Positions 1 to 12,315 of a stretch of 64,000 nt of DNA are shown here, piece after piece. The notes under the pieces are model-generated. The model was not told where the DNA came from. It was given only the letters and a program-made list of their open reading frames with translations, and did no database searches. Origin of the DNA: Amaurobius ferox (lineage: Eukaryota > Arthropoda > Arachnida > Araneae > Amaurobiidae); NCBI GenBank assembly GCA_951213105.1, contig OX578133.1, positions 140,175,313 to 140,239,312 on the forward strand. Direction: 5' to 3'. Both the position numbers and the translations under genes were made by a program. The number at the start of each line of letters is the position of its first letter. The stretch's first letter is position 1.

Positions 1-1182
1 TAATAACTTAAAAATACCAATAATCCCTGAATCAATAATTCCGGAAAATATCAATAATAATAATGTTTAAACCTGAAGAGTATAATTGATATTATCCAGT
101 CCAAAATGAAATGGCAATGAAATTTATTTTATATACATATCTTCATTATTCAAATCGGAAAGGATTTAATAAAAATCGTCTGCCGCATAAACACATTGGA
201 TTTAAATCCGTTGCTAAGCGACATGATATCATTTGCTTCAAATAAATTGGTAGAAAAAATATCGTCTAAATAGTTATATTTCTATGGAACATTTGGCGAC
301 AGTTTCGTCAAATTAGCGACATTTTAAAAAATCGCCAAATTTATCACCAAGTGGGACTGTAGAACTGACAGTTCCACTTTGCGACAAATTGACGAAATAT
401 CATCACAATACTATCCCCTAACAAAAAACAATTAATATAATTTATGTAGCGCAATTTTATCAATTTCAAGATATTTTTATATATTTGAAAACATTTTTAT
501 CAATTTGGTGACATTTTAAAAATTCGCTAAATGTATTACTAAGTAGGATGGTTGGTCTGACAAATAAATGCTAACCAAACATCATTTCAGTACTCTCTTC
601 TAACAAAACAAAAAAAAATTTCATTGATATGTAGAAGACCCAAGCCACACGACCAACCCGAAGGTTTATGGCAGCTGTTTGTGTGTCGTTTATATCAATT
701 TGGCGACATTTCCGTCAATTTGGCAAAGTTTAAGAAAAGTTGTCAAATTAGCGATATCCCTCCAAATTCGTAGCTTTGAATTTGCAGATCTGAATGAAAC
801 ATTCTTATCCCGTTTCAATATACTAAATGAAAACACTACAATTGTATTAGAAGATATACCCGCTCTACTCTTTTTCTGTTTCAACAATCGGCTATATGAA
901 TTTATTGGCTAAACACAATATATGAGTTTAGTAGCTAAATACGATATAAGCGTGAAAACTCTTTGCCAAAATAAATGCAATTGATGTACGCAGTCAGCAA
1001 TTAATATAATTAAAAGAAAAATCAAACCGTCCATTCATAAGATATACTTTTGTATCCATTTATCCATTTATTTATTATTTAAATCGAAAAAAAATAATAA
1101 AAATATTAACAAACACATTTAATTTAATTGCGATGCCGAGCAACATGATATATCCTCCTAAAATGTTAAAATTTATTAACCA
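1..1182 (-). repeat. Family A Helitron-associated segment beyond the internal 3' end
   Basis: This stretch continues, nearly identical and inverted, at 56188-57368, so it belongs to the same composite element as 1183-2651. It contains degenerate runs of GTCGCCAAATT-like words (about 290-420 and 690-760). The 77-codon frame at 679-912 is preserved in the other copy only because the DNA is nearly identical; it resembles no protein I know. The element runs off the left edge of the window. Confidence 0.6.
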
Positions 1183-2579
1183 CTAACAGCACACCCGTTA
1201 TTCGTACGGAGTGTATAATTTAAAGAAACTTAAAGTTCGCAATCATGTGCAAATTCTGTTAAAATATTAAATTTATTGCTCCTAAAGAGAAGTTTAAGAA
1301 TATATGTTCTCACTATGCAAAATTATCTTCACGATCAGATCTGAAGAATAAAACATCCTGCCCCCTTTTGTAAGCAAATTTACAGAAGAAAAATAGGAAT
1401 TGAATGAATATATGCAACCCCGTACTAATTATATTGTCGCAGAGCAGAAAATATGCCAATGTGTTAGTAGAAGATTACCCGTATTACAATATGCGTCTCA
1501 AAAATATTTGCCAAAATAAAAGAGATGACGTAATAAATTGAAAACATCAATAATATCCGTATTCTTTATACCAGAAGGTCGTAATTGATTCCAATATATG
1601 CCAATATATATCAAAACATATGTCAATATACCTGTACTACTTATATTCTCGTAGATTAAAAGATATACACGTGTATTTGTAGAAGATTCGTACAACATAC
1701 AATATATGAGTTTAAACAATTTTTGTCATAATAAAATAATTGCATAATAACTTGAAAATATCAATAATCCTTGAATCAATAATCCCCGAAAATATAAATA
1801 ATAATAATTTTTAAACCTGAAGACCGTAATTGATATTATCCAGTCAAAAATGCTATAAGAAAAATCAAATCGTTCTTTTCTAAAATATATTTTTATATCC
1901 GTTTATTTATTATTCAAATCGAAAAAATAATTATTAAAATTAACAGACGGATTTAATTTAATTGCGTTTCTGAGTAACATGATATAAGATAGAATCTTAT
2001 AACATGTTAAATATGTCATGTCTTATAACATAAACTGCGAAATTAAATAACGATTTTGATTTCTCTATACTTCTCATTGTTCCGTAAAAGCTTGTTTTAA
2101 ATAAACCATGAACCATGGAGATAGATTTCCCCTTTATATCATGTTTCAAACAATTCATGTTTTCAGAAAGTGACTAATTAACGCAAAAAATCTCCCATCA
2201 AACTCAGAGATTAAATTTTAATTCACTTTCAAACGATTTTCAAGCTTTTCGTTTGGATAAACCACGGAGTTAGGGAGTAGAACTCCTAGGAAAAAGTTCC
2301 GTTTTTCATTAATATCTCGACAACCCCAGGTCTTAGAAACTCGAAACTTGGACAAAAGTTATGGGGGGATATTTCAAGGCTATTCACCAAATTTCATTAA
2401 ATTCGGTTCAGCCGTTTTTCCGTGATGATGAGACAAACGAAAATTTCGTTTTTTACTAATATCTCGAGAACCACTGGTCGTAGAAACTCAAAACACGGAT
2501 ATAATTTTAAGTGGGGCTATTTCTGGGCTACCCACAAAATTTCATCAAGTTCGGTTCAGCCGTTCTCCCGTGATGGTGT

Positions 2580-2629
<50 letters not shown>

Positions 2630-2651
2630 TTTTCATTTTTATTTATATAGA
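1183..2651 (-). mobile_element. Helitron, family A, non-autonomous
   Basis: Read on the minus strand it begins TCTATATAAATAAAA at 2651, followed by a GTCT array and two diverged modules containing CATCACGG-AGAACGGCTGAACCG. Near 1183 it has the family 3' end: the stem CCGT/ACGG (1195-1198 with 1206-1209), then GTGTGCTG and TTAG, a decayed form of the CTAG seen in other copies. A host T (2652, read as A on the minus strand) precedes the 5' TC, as expected for Helitron insertion between A and T. No Rep-helicase frame is present. The 3' end is probably inactive, and the transposed unit seems to continue past 1. Confidence 0.72.
2586..2629. repeat. (GACA)n microsatellite
   Basis: About eleven GACA units lie just inside the 5' end of the Helitron at 1183-2651. 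The matching array in the inverted copy (54727-54783) is longer, and this accounts for most of the length difference between the two copies. Confidence 0.95.
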
Positions 2652-2782
2652 TTGAAAAAGATTTAATAAAAATCGTCTGCGGCATGAACACATTGGATTT
2701 AAACCCGTTGCTAACCGATATGATATCATTTTCTTCAAATAAATTTACGGGAAAAAATATCGTCTGCATATAATGCTATGTC

Positions 2783-2970
2783 TATGGAAGGTTTAACTGT
2801 GCGTTTTCAATTAATATCTAGACAACCCTTGGTCATAGGAAGCATGGACTAAATTTTAAGTGGGGCTATTCATCCCAAGCCTACCCACAAAATTTCATCA
2901 AATTCGGTTCAGTCGTTCTCCCGTGTTGATGAGACAAACAGACAGACATATTTTCGATTTTATTTATATA
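2783..2970 (-). mobile_element. 5' fragment of a family A Helitron
   Basis: A diverged copy of the family A 5' region. On the minus strand it starts near 2970 with TATATAAATAAAATCG, then a short GTCT run and the ACGGGAGAACG module. No 3' end follows. The AT-rich spacer 2653-2782 holds nothing I recognise apart from a short segment also found near 150-290. Confidence 0.55.
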
Positions 2971-3159
2971 CCGAATTTGCCGTTTTATCTCAATTTTCGC
3001 TTTCATTTGCGAATGGCCATATTTAAAATAGAGGCGTTGCAAAAATGCCAGAAAACTAAAATATCTCGTTTCATCTTAAAGTGATGAAACTGGTCTTATT
3101 CGTTTCGCTATCAAAATTTACGTATAAAAGTAGCATTTTAGCAATACCTTTAAACATAT

Positions 3160-3545
3160 TTAATTTTTTTTTAGATTATGGAGAATTTTGAGGGCCATTT
3201 CGCAAAAAGAGCAGGTTCCATTTTTTTGAATTGTACCAAAATCCAATCAGCAGCAGGGTAACCCACATGAGATTTACTTACCAAAATTTGTTACATTTCA
3301 TTGAATAGTTTTTGATATTTGAGTGGATACATTCATACATTGTACAGACACACACACAGAGACGTAACATTAAAAATAGGTTTATCGTGTTCTGGAGTGC
3401 TCGAAACGCGTAGATCCGTCAAAAACTCGAGTTCCAATTTTCCACATGTTTCCAATACCTTCTCTACATATTACAGCATATAGTAGGGAACATAAACATT
3501 TAATGTGGGTAGTACATGACTTTCCCTACAAATTTAAACTCATTT
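3160..3545. repeat. Family D2 repeat (stem-loop/CA type)
   Basis: Shares an ordered set of words with 5533-5885 and, inverted, 8660-9195: a 'cgaaatggtc'-type word, 'ccaaaatc', a short CA run, 'gacgt-a-ttaaaaatag', 'tcgaaaactcgagtt' and the closing 'gtgggcagcacatgacttt'. No coding frame. The order suggests a non-autonomous element with a structured end. Function unknown. Confidence 0.55.
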
Positions 3546-3546
3546 T

Positions 3547-4865
3547 TTAACACTTTACAACATAGTAGAAAAGAGTTTACGATTTTGTTCATTCTGTCTG
3601 TCTGTCCGTTTGCACGATAACTGCCGTAAAAATAACTTAATCAAAATGAAATTTTAGTACGTTGTTCAGACGGGGTCTGTAGGACCTATGGGAATATAAA
3701 TGAATAATACCACCCAATTAGTTTTGGATTGAACTCGGGTTGAAAAAATGAAATACATTGAGCCCTATGGGACCTAATTTTTCAAACATTTTTTAAGAAG
3801 ATTTAAAATTCACAAATTGGTTCGAAAATTTTAGGTAATATTCAAATTGTTCCATAAAATATATAAAAAAAAAGTCAGTGAAATATATTCAGTAGTTTTT
3901 TAAATAAAAATTAAAATAATAATTACACCTCTTATATGAAGCGATCACGTGACCATGATATGAAAAGATCACGTGACCCACTTCAAAATGATATATGGCA
4001 TCCATCTTGTCTCAAAATCGTGATTTCGAAGTTCTTTTTAATTCATATTGAGTGTTGTATCCACATTAAAACCACTTTATTTTTGCTTAAATTCTGTGCA
4101 TCTACATACTGAAACAACGCAATTACAATATATTTGAGTTTAAATGATCATCCAAATTTGATTATTTCTACAACGAAGCGTATTTTTCACTTATGTAAAA
4201 TGTAAACAGCAAAATATGTAGAATGAGTTGTATTAGAATTGCTGTATTTCTTTAACACAAAATTATTTAGCCCATGGAGTCTGCATAGCTGATATGAATG
4301 AAATATTCATTGATTTTACAAAGAGAAGGACGATTTTTTCGATGAAGTTTTAAGCATAGAGTCTAATTACTTGTAGCTCCATGGTCTTAATTTTTAAATA
4401 AAATAAATTATTATAGTATTGTGATGAATGAAATGAATAGGAAAATGTTATGAATGAAATGAATAGGAAAATGTTAACAATGAAATGCTGTTTTTATAGA
4501 GAGATCCAGGCATGTTATTTTTTCTATGACGTCATTTGAATGAATTTCCGTTGTTTTCGATGAAGTTTTCAAATATAATAAATTATCGTAGTATTATGAT
4601 AGTTTTAAAAATATTACCGAGGAATGTATCGCATTTTAGAGATGCTTAAACCAGGCAATTTATATTTCAATGCCGTCATTTGAATGAAGTTCATATTTTT
4701 CGATGAAGGTTTAAGTTTTCAAACATAATAAATTAATGTAGTATTGTGATAAGTTTTAAAATATTACCGAGGAATGTATTGCATTTTAGACTTGTTTAAA
4801 TAAAATTGCATTGAAGTCGGAAAGTGCTTCATAATCAATGCTTTAAGCATGATTGATCTTTCTTA
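3547..4865 (+). mobile_element. Family C element, left arm of a large palindrome
   Basis: Starts TTAACACTTTACAAC and folds at once into AACACTTT...AAAAGAGTTT, then a GTCTGTCTGTCCGT run, a conserved block around 'gataactgccgtaaaaat', two CACGTG palindromes (3946 and 3970), and several imperfect ~100 bp subrepeats containing 'attaccgaggaatgtat'. It ends 'gattgatctttctt'. Other copies lie at 6477-7800, 9286-10235, 30326-31640, 47117-48097, 49645-50941 and 52062-53518. A terminal stem-loop with GTCY repeats just inside is, from memory, the layout of Drosophila DINE-1/Helentron-derived elements. The match is one of layout only; no transposase is visible. Confidence 0.6.
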
Positions 4866-5530
4866 TTAATTTGTATTTACTGTTGTATCCGTCCTAAAAC
4901 CGCTTTATTTTTGCTTAATTTCTGTGCAGCTGTATTCTGAAACAGCGCAATTACAATATATTTGAGGCTAAATGATCATCAAACTTTGATTATTCTTACA
5001 ACGAAGCCTTATTTTCACTTATGGAGAATGTAAACAGATTAAGCTGTAAGATGAGTTGTCTAAGAACTGCTGAATTTCTTTAAAGCAAAATTATTTTGTT
5101 CTGAAGTCTGCAATATAGATGATATGAATGAAACATTCATCGATTTTACATAGAGAAGCAGACGATTTAATGGCAGACTTTTTCAATGAAGTTTTATGCA
5201 TAGAGATAAATAAATTTTACCTCCATGGTTTTAGGTTTTTAAGTAGAATAAATTATTAAAGTACTGTGATGAATGAAATAAAAATGTATGAATGAAATAT
5301 TTACTGTTTTTACACAGAGAGCCAGACGATTTATATTTCGATGACGTCATTTAAATCAAGTTCGCTTTTTTCGATGAAGTTTCAAATTTTCAAATATAAT
5401 TAATTATTGCAGTATTGTGATAATTTAAAAAATATTACCACTGAATGTATCGCATTTTGGAGATGTTTAAAATTTAGAGTTGGAAAGTGTTTCATAATCA
5501 ATGCTTTATGCATGATTGATCTTTCTTGTT
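4866..5530 (+). mobile_element. Family C element, truncated copy
   Basis: Repeats the inner part of family C, from 'ttgtatccgtcctaaaaccg' through the ~100 bp subrepeats to 'gattgatctttcttg', but lacks the stem-loop and GTCT end. It lies inside the palindrome formed by 3547-4865 and 6477-7800 and directly follows the left arm, as a head-to-tail partial duplication. Confidence 0.6.
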
Positions 5531-5532
5531 TC

Positions 5533-5885
5533 AGATTTTGACAAATTTTGCTGGCCATTTTTCAAAATAAAAGCAGCTTATTTCTTTCCGAATTGTACCA
5601 AAATCTAACTAACATCAGAGCAACACTCGCCTACCAAATTTATGAAGTTGCGTTTGAGCTAGAGTGAATATACACATCGCACGGACAACCAGACAGGCAC
5701 ACACACAGACGTCATGTTAAAAATAGATTTTTCGTGTTTTAGAATGCTCGAGACGGGTAGACCCGTCGAAAACTCGAGTTCCTACTTTCGGCACGATTCC
5801 AATACTTTCCCTATATATTGTCGTGCACTGTAGAAAAAGTAATAAAAATCTGATGTGGGCAGCACATGACTTTCCTTATGTAATG
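5533..5885. repeat. Family D2 repeat
   Basis: Same word order as 3160-3545. It ends 'atgtgggcagcacatgactttcc' at about 5875. It carries a short CA run at 5697-5706. No frame of interest. Confidence 0.55.
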
Positions 5886-5929
5886 CAATGAATTTACTAC
5901 TTTTACAGTAAAAAAAAAAATAATAAGTT

Positions 5930-6476
5930 ATTCTTTTAGTAGATACTTATATTCTTTCCAAGATATTGAATTTTCGTCAATTAGTTGTCATTTACATTGA
6001 TTTAGCGTTATTTTTATACATTTGGCGAGATTTTCGTTCATTCAGTAACATTTAAAAAAGTCGTTATTTACGGAGAAATAAGTTATTCTTATAGCTGATG
6101 AATAACTATTGGAGTTCAAATACAAAAGTATTACTCAAAGTATCTTTTCTCATGAATGGAACGACCTAGATCCACGAGAATGATGTCACTAAATTTATTA
6201 CATAATATTACATATGAAATAGAACATGTTTCTCAAAAGTTAATATATTTTTTTTAATTTACGGGATTTTTTGATAAATTTATTTGAAAAATGTGCAATA
6301 TCTCAAGAATGGTTTATGCTAACCTTCTAAAGTTTATGTCAATTGTTTTCCAAGGGAAAATTACATAAGAAATGTCTATTTGCGAAACTTTATTAAAGGT
6401 TTTGATTTTTTGATGATTTTTCAAAATTTCACTCGAAAATTTAGAGGGGTTCTGAACATTCGATTGCATTTAAAAA
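5930..6476 (-). repeat. Family D1 inner segment, inverted
   Basis: Reverse-complement match to about 13780-14330: shared words include 'gagaaataagttattctta', 'caaagtatcttttctcatga' and 'gggttctgaacattcgattg'. It includes degenerate 'tttggcgaga' runs. No coding potential. Confidence 0.5.
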
Positions 6477-7720
6477 CAAGAAAGATCAATTATGCTTAAA
6501 GCATTGATTATGAAACACTTTCCAACTTCAATGCAATTTTATTTAAACATGTCTAAAATGCAATACATTCCTCGGTAATATTTTAAAACTTATCCCAATA
6601 CTACATTAATTTATTATATTTGAAAACTTAAACCTTCATCGAAAGAAATGAACTTCATTCAAATGACGGCATTGAAATATAAATTGCCTGATTTAAACAT
6701 GTCTAAAATGTGACACATTCCTCGGTAATAATTTTAGAATTATCATAATACTACGATAATTTATTATATCTGAAAACTTCATCGAGAACAACTGAAATTC
6801 ATTCAAATGACGTCATAGAAAAAATAACACGCCTGGAACTATCTCTCTATAAAAGCAGCATTTCATTCATAAATAATTTCCCATTCATGTCATTCATCAC
6901 AATACTATAATAATGTATTTTATTTAAAAATTAAGACCATGGAGCTACAAGTAATTAAACTCTATGTGTAAAACTTCATCGAAAAAATCGTCCTTATCTT
7001 TGCAAAATCAATGAATGTTTCATTCATATCAGCTATGCAGACTCCATGAACTAAATGATTTTGTGTTAAAGAAATACAGCAATTCTAATACAACTCATTC
7101 TACATATTTTGCTGTTTACATTTTACATAGGTGAAAAATGGGCTTCGTTGTAGAAATAATCAAATTTGGATGAGCATTTAAACTCAAATATATTGTAATT
7201 GCTTTGTTTCAGTATGTAGATGCACAGAATTTATGCAAAAATAAAGTGTTTTTAGGACGGATACAACACTCAATATGAATTAAAAAGAACTTTAAAAATC
7301 ACGATTTTGACACAAGATGGATGCCATATATCATTTTGAAGTGGGTCACGTGATATTTTCATATCATGGTCACGTGATCGCTTCATATAAGATGTGTTAT
7401 TGTTATTTTAATTTTTATTTAAAAAACTACTGAATATATTTCGCTGAATTTTTTTTTATATATTTTATGGAACAATTTGAATACCTAAAATTACCTAAAA
7501 TTTTCGAAGCAATTTGTGAATTTTAAATCCGCTTAAAAAATGTTTGGAAAATTAGGTCCCATAGGGCTCAATGTATTTCTTTTTTTCAACCCGGGTTCAA
7601 TCCAAAACTAATTGGGTGATATTATTCATTTATATTCCCATAGGTCCTACAGACCGTCTGAACAACATACTAAAATTTCATTTTGATTAAGTCATTTTTA
7701 CGGCAGTTATCGTGCTAACG

Positions 7721-7754
<34 letters not shown>

Positions 7755-7800
7755 ATGAACAAAGTCATAAACACTTTTCAACTTTGTTGTAAAGTGTTAA
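6477..7800 (-). mobile_element. Family C element, right arm of the palindrome
   Basis: Inverted counterpart of 3547-4865, starting 'caagaaagatcaat' and ending 'gttgtaaagtgttaa' at 7800. The CACGTG pair (7347 and 7371) and a GACA array (7718-7755) sit in mirror positions. Both outer ends stop at the same element terminus, so the pair is most simply two opposite insertions or a copy inverted during integration. Confidence 0.62.
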
Positions 7801-7833
7801 CAATAAGCTTCTAGTATTCACGGATTGTAATTT

Positions 7834-7896
7834 TTGCACCACATTGCATTCGAGTCCCTCCATTCGTTCGTGAGATATCATCTCCAAAGACTCACT

Positions 7897-7942
<46 letters not shown>

Positions 7943-8075
7943 CATCACCTCAAAAATGGTCGATTCGTGATGAGGGATGCTTGAAACGTGTTCTCCCGTC
8001 GAAAACTCGAATTCAAATTTTCGACCCCGTCATAATACTTTTCTTATACATTATAAAGTATATAAGGAAAGTAAT
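7834..8075 (-). repeat. Family D1 end segment with (CA)n
   Basis: Contains the family D1 words 'gagatatcatctccaaagac', a CA tract (7899-7936), 'tcgaaaactcgaattcaaat' and a closing stem-loop ACTTTTCTTATAC...GTATATAAGGAAAGT (8036-8071). The 89-codon frame across it is a microsatellite shadow. Confidence 0.6.
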
Positions 8076-8659
8076 ATCAGTGTTATACATGTTTAAACGT
8101 TGATTTAATTGAATCAAAAATACATTTATATAAAATATCTGAACATGAGGCTATATCTAAATATCTAAACATATTTTTTTTTATTATCATTACACCACCC
8201 CTGTTAATTCCTTGTGTTTACACCTCTTTCCTTCTTTCCTTACACACTCTTTCCTTCAAATTGATCAATAAACCTATGTGATCAATTTTCTGGGAGGTAC
8301 TTTCAGACCTCCGTTGTGTCTTCTTAACACCTCCCTTGGTGAGGTTGTTCCCCACTAATTAAATTAAGAGCAGGGGAATATAAATACTCTGGTTAAATAC
8401 TTGAGGGTTTAAACAACGTTAGAACATACACTGATATAAATTTTAAAATAATAATCTCGAATTAATGAAAACTGTTATCAAGCGACAGAGCAAAGATAGT
8501 TGGTAAAATTATTCTATAATTATCTAGTCTAAACACTGTTAACTTTTTCTATAGAGTGTTTGTTCTTTTATCTTCGTATCAATTTTTCGCAAAGGTTTTG
8601 TAAATGATAGTATTGAAACATGTTTCATAGACAGAAGAATTATGCCTAATTTTTCGAAG
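8076..8659. other. Gene-free AT-rich spacer
   Basis: No gene found. A segment around 8306-8318 ('actttcagacctccg') also occurs beside the tRNA-like repeat at 12632-12648 and may be a remnant of that repeat family. Confidence 0.5.
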
Positions 8660-8803
8660 GAATTTTTACTTTCCCTACAATACATGTTAATGTATAGGGA
8701 AAGTATTGGAATCGTGTCGAAAATCGAAACTCGAGTTTTTGACGGATCTACCTACCCGCTTCGGGAAATTTAAAACAAAAAGAAAACTATTTTTAACGTA
8801 ACG

Positions 8804-8845
<42 letters not shown>

Positions 8846-9195
8846 TGTATGTGTGTGTAATGTACGCATCTGCTGTAACACAAAAAGTAGTTGACCAAAT
8901 TTCACAAAATTTGGTAAATGATACCTTTATGGGTTTTACGGGTGCTGATTAGATTTTGATAAAATTTGGGGGTTGGGTGGGGGATATGGAACTACTTTTT
9001 TTTTCTTTGCGAAATGGTCCGCAAAAAAGAAAAAAATCTAAAATAAAAGACTATATATACTCAAATGTATCGAATGCATGCATGTTTTATAAGTAATTTT
9101 TGACGATAAATAGAATAAGATTAACCTCATTATTCTAGGACTGACCGTTCTCGAGGAAATCAGTCCAGTCACCAGATGAAAACAAAAAATTCAAG
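8660..9195 (+). repeat. Family D2 repeat, full-looking copy with terminal stem-loop
   Basis: Begins with the stem-loop ACTTTCCCTACA...TGTATAGGGAAAGT (8668-8704), then 'gtgtcgaaaatcgaaactcg', 'aactatttttaacgtaacgtc', a TC tract (8803-8828) passing into GT (8828-8848), 'ttcacaaaatttggta', 'tgctgattagattttg', 'tttgcgaaatggtccgc' and 'ggactgaccgttctcgag'. This copy best defines family D2. The 72-codon minus frame here is a shadow of the microsatellites. Confidence 0.6.
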
Positions 9196-9285
9196 TAAAA
9201 CTGCCAATTCAATGTAATTTGAAATACTAATCGGTTTCATTTTATTCAATTAAACTCATTTTAATGAATTAGGAAAGATAAAAAA

Positions 9286-10235
9286 AAAGATTAATCATGC
9301 ATAAAGCATTGATTACGAAACACTTTCCAACTGAAATGCAATTGTATTTAAACATCTCTAAAATGCGATACATTCAGCGCTAACATATTTTAGATTATCA
9401 CAGTCCTACACTAATTTATTATATGTGAAAACTTAAAACTTTATTGAAGAAAAAAATGAACTTTATTCAAATGACGTCATCGAAATATAAATTGTCTGAC
9501 TCTCTATATTTCAGCCATATCAATTTTATTACAGACTTTAAAGCTAAATAATTTTGAGTGAAAAAAATTCAGCAATTCTTATACAACTCATCTTACAATC
9601 TCTTATTTACATTCTACATTCATTAAAATTAGGCTTCATTGTAGAAATAATCAAAGTTTAATGATCATTTAAACTCAAAAATATTGTAATTGCGTTGGCA
9701 TAGATTATAGATGCACAGAAAACACGCAAAAATTAAGCGGTTTTAAGACAGATGCAGCACTAAATATAAATTTAAAAGAACTTTAAGTATCACGATTATG
9801 ACATTGGGAAAAAAAGATGGATGCCATATTTTATTTTGAAGTGGGTCACGTGATTTCTTTAGAGTATGGGTGTAATTATTATTTTAATTTTTATTTAAAA
9901 AATTACCGAACATATTTTACTGAAATTTTTTTGTATATTTTATGGAATAATTTGAATATTTCCTAAAATTTTCGAAGCAATTTATGAATTTAAACTTCGC
10001 TTAAATGAGGTCCCATAGGATTCAATGTTTTCCACTTTTTCAATCCGGGTTCAATCCGAAACTAGGGTGGTATTATTTACTTACATTCTTGTATGTCCCA
10101 CAGACCGTCTCTACAACATACTAAAATTTCATTTTGATGAAGTCATTTTTATGGCAGTTATCGTGCGAACGGACAGACAGGCAGACAGAATGAAGAAAGT
10201 CATAAACACTTTTCAACTACGTTGGAAAGTGTTAA
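9286..10235 (-). mobile_element. Family C element, internally deleted
   Basis: From 'aagattaatcatgcataaag' to 'aactacgttggaaagtgttaa', with a short GACA run (10171-10187) and a single CACGTG (9847). About 370 bp shorter than full copies because some ~100 bp subrepeats are missing. The 143-codon frame at 10025-10456 crosses its end and is not a gene. Confidence 0.6.
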
Positions 10236-10668
10236 AAAATGAATCTGAGTCTCTATGTAAAGTCTGTCTGAGTCCTGTTCTGCCCATACCAGATTTTTAT
10301 GATTACAAACATCAACATCGCACTAAAATCCGACTTTGCAATTTTCCGAAGAGTAATGCAATTCTATTACTGATTACAAACCGTTTTTTTTTTGTTGTTT
10401 TTTTTTTTTTTCGTAATTTAGTTTTAATGTTTGTTTCACTTTATGTTGAGTATTGATGCACAAAAACTATTTTTAAAGGTTGGTTGGCTATTAGATAGAT
10501 TGACTGGTTGGTTGATTGATTTGGGTTTATTGGTACAATATTCAAAGAGGACAACCCTGCGCCAGAATTACTTTTAAAGAGAGTTACGTTTGGTGAGTTT
10601 CGTCTAATATTAAGAGTGTATGACGTGAATAAAATGATTGATGTGAATAACATAATTTATTCAAGCAA

Positions 10669-10995
10669 GACCATACATTTAAAAAATCTGATGTGGGCAG
10701 CAAATGATTTTCTCTACATAATGTAATGACTTTACTTCTTTTACAGCGAAATAATGGTAGAAGATCCACAGCGCAATGTTTTTGGGATTGAATTAACATC
10801 ACGCAAATTGAAATGGAACGCCTTATGGTATTTAATGAACATTCCGTGAAATAGAGAAAATATTGTGACAGGGTCGAAAATTCGAATTCAAGATTTCGAT
10901 GGAAGAGCATGTTTTAAGTATTCCTGAACAACTCGAATCGAACAGGGATGTTTAATTTTTTTAGGTGATGTCTATGTGTGCATATGTATGTTAAT

Positions 10996-11047
<52 letters not shown>

Positions 11048-11300
11048 TTCTGCCGAAACGATATCTAACGAACGAATTTAGCGTTTCGAATGTAATTTGG
11101 TACGATTGTTACAATCAGTGAATACTGTAAATCCTAGTGATCTTGAACACGATCAAATGTTCGGACGATCCCAACATTTCGAATGAAATTTTGAAACATT
11201 CAGTTAATCGTTCAGGAACCGTTCTCAAGATATAGCATGTTTTCAGACAAATTTGTCGAAGAAGTTAAGAATTAAAAAGTAATAAGTATCGTTAAATAGG
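10669..11300 (+). repeat. Family D2 end fragment joined to a family D1 segment with (GT)n
   Basis: 10681-10730 carries the D2 closing words ('atctgatgtgggcagcaaatg'-like). 10853-11300 carries D1: 'gtcgaaaattcgaattcaag', a GT tract (10999-11043), 'cgatatctaacgaacgaat' and 'ccgttctcaagatat'. It is a mosaic of two related repeats. Confidence 0.5.
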
Positions 11301-11392
11301 TTAACCTTAGCGACTAATTTGCAGAAATACCGCCAATTGACGAAATCGCCAAACAAGGAAATTACCACTTTTTCGTAGTGCAGTCAAAATTT

Positions 11393-11693
11393 TAATCTAC
11401 TTTTGCTAAATAAACATTCTCCAAAGGGTATTTAATCTAATTTGAACATCTTTCTTTCTCAGTGGCCTCTCAGCAATAGTTTCTCCATATCTTTATCAAT
11501 TCTTGGAACACAGAGCTCTAACGGGTCGTTTATTGCGTATACACTGTAAAACATTCTGCAACCTTTGCTCATTTATTTCAGCTACTTTGTTGTTAATTTC
11601 GGTAAACTACCAGAGAAGCCGCAATTACAGGCGAAAATTCCAGCTCCATTTCTGAAATATTCAGCTAATTATCGTCTGCGGAAGCTTTATTTT

Positions 11694-11735
<42 letters not shown>

Positions 11736-12115
11736 CATAACTATAAGGAACCTTACTCCCCATTACGGACAGCTGATTATCCTGAAACTTTCAGTAACAT
11801 GCTTGCAAATGTTTTACAGTGTATGGGATAAGTGTTACACACAGCTACTGATTCAATTAATTACATATAAAGCTTAATCTACTTTTGCTGAATAAATATT
11901 CTCCAACGGGCATTTTATCTAATTTGAATCTCTCTCCCTCTTTCTCCTATCTCCCCCCCCTCTCTCTTTCTCTCTCTCTCTCTCAATGGCGTCTCAGCAG
12001 TAATTTCTCCATATCTTCCCATCAGGGAGAGCTCGGAATACGGAGCTCTAACGGGTCGTTCACTGCGTATATGGGATAAATGTTATAGATATTGATTCAA
12101 TCAATTAAAGAACTT
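11393..12115 (+). repeat. Local tandem duplication, one copy split by a MITE
   Basis: Copy 1 is 11393-11541 continued at 11822-11874. Copy 2 is 11875-12115. Both contain 'taatctacttttgct', 'attctcca', 'tctcagca', 'cggagctctaacgggtcgtt' or a close variant, and a 'gcgtata..tgggata' junction. Copy 2 has an added TC microsatellite (about 11930-11985). Copy 1 holds the element at 11542-11821 and copy 2 does not, so copy 2 preserves the empty site. Confidence 0.8.
11542..11821 (+). mobile_element. TA-target MITE, Tc1/mariner-like, 280 bp
   Basis: Terminal inverted repeats CACTGTAAAACATT and AATGTTTTACAGTG, flanked by TA on both sides. The duplicated empty site reads gcgtatatggg, against gcgtata[element]tatggg here, which shows directly that TA was duplicated on insertion. 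A TA tract (about 11696-11733) lies in the middle. It has no coding capacity and would need a transposase from elsewhere. A longer copy is at 25391-25950. Confidence 0.82.
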
Positions 12116-12315
12116 AAATATAAAACTTTAGGAGCAGGCATCACTATCATAATAACGTTGTCGTTATTTTGAATTTACAATAACATCTTGCATGAAATTC
12201 TGTAATGGCCTAAGCAAGATTCTGCCACATATACTAGAAACATTTAAGAAAGACACTGAGCTTCTGAAAGCGGTCTAATATTGATGATGAAACTTCATTA
12301 AATGCAGTTGTAAAG
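12116..12315. other. Gene-free spacer
   Basis: Nothing recognisable between the duplication and the tRNA-like repeat. Confidence 0.5.

Noticed and set aside
679..912. 77-codon frame conserved in an inverted copy at 56457-56690
   Set aside because: Conservation is explained by the near-identical 2.66 kb DNA repeat, not by selection on a protein. The antisense frame is equally conserved, and no motif is present.
1498..1719. 73-codon frame with counterparts at 55650-55871 and 59099-59368
   Set aside because: It lies in the AT-rich middle of family A Helitrons. The frame survives in diverged copies only in part and has no recognisable domain.
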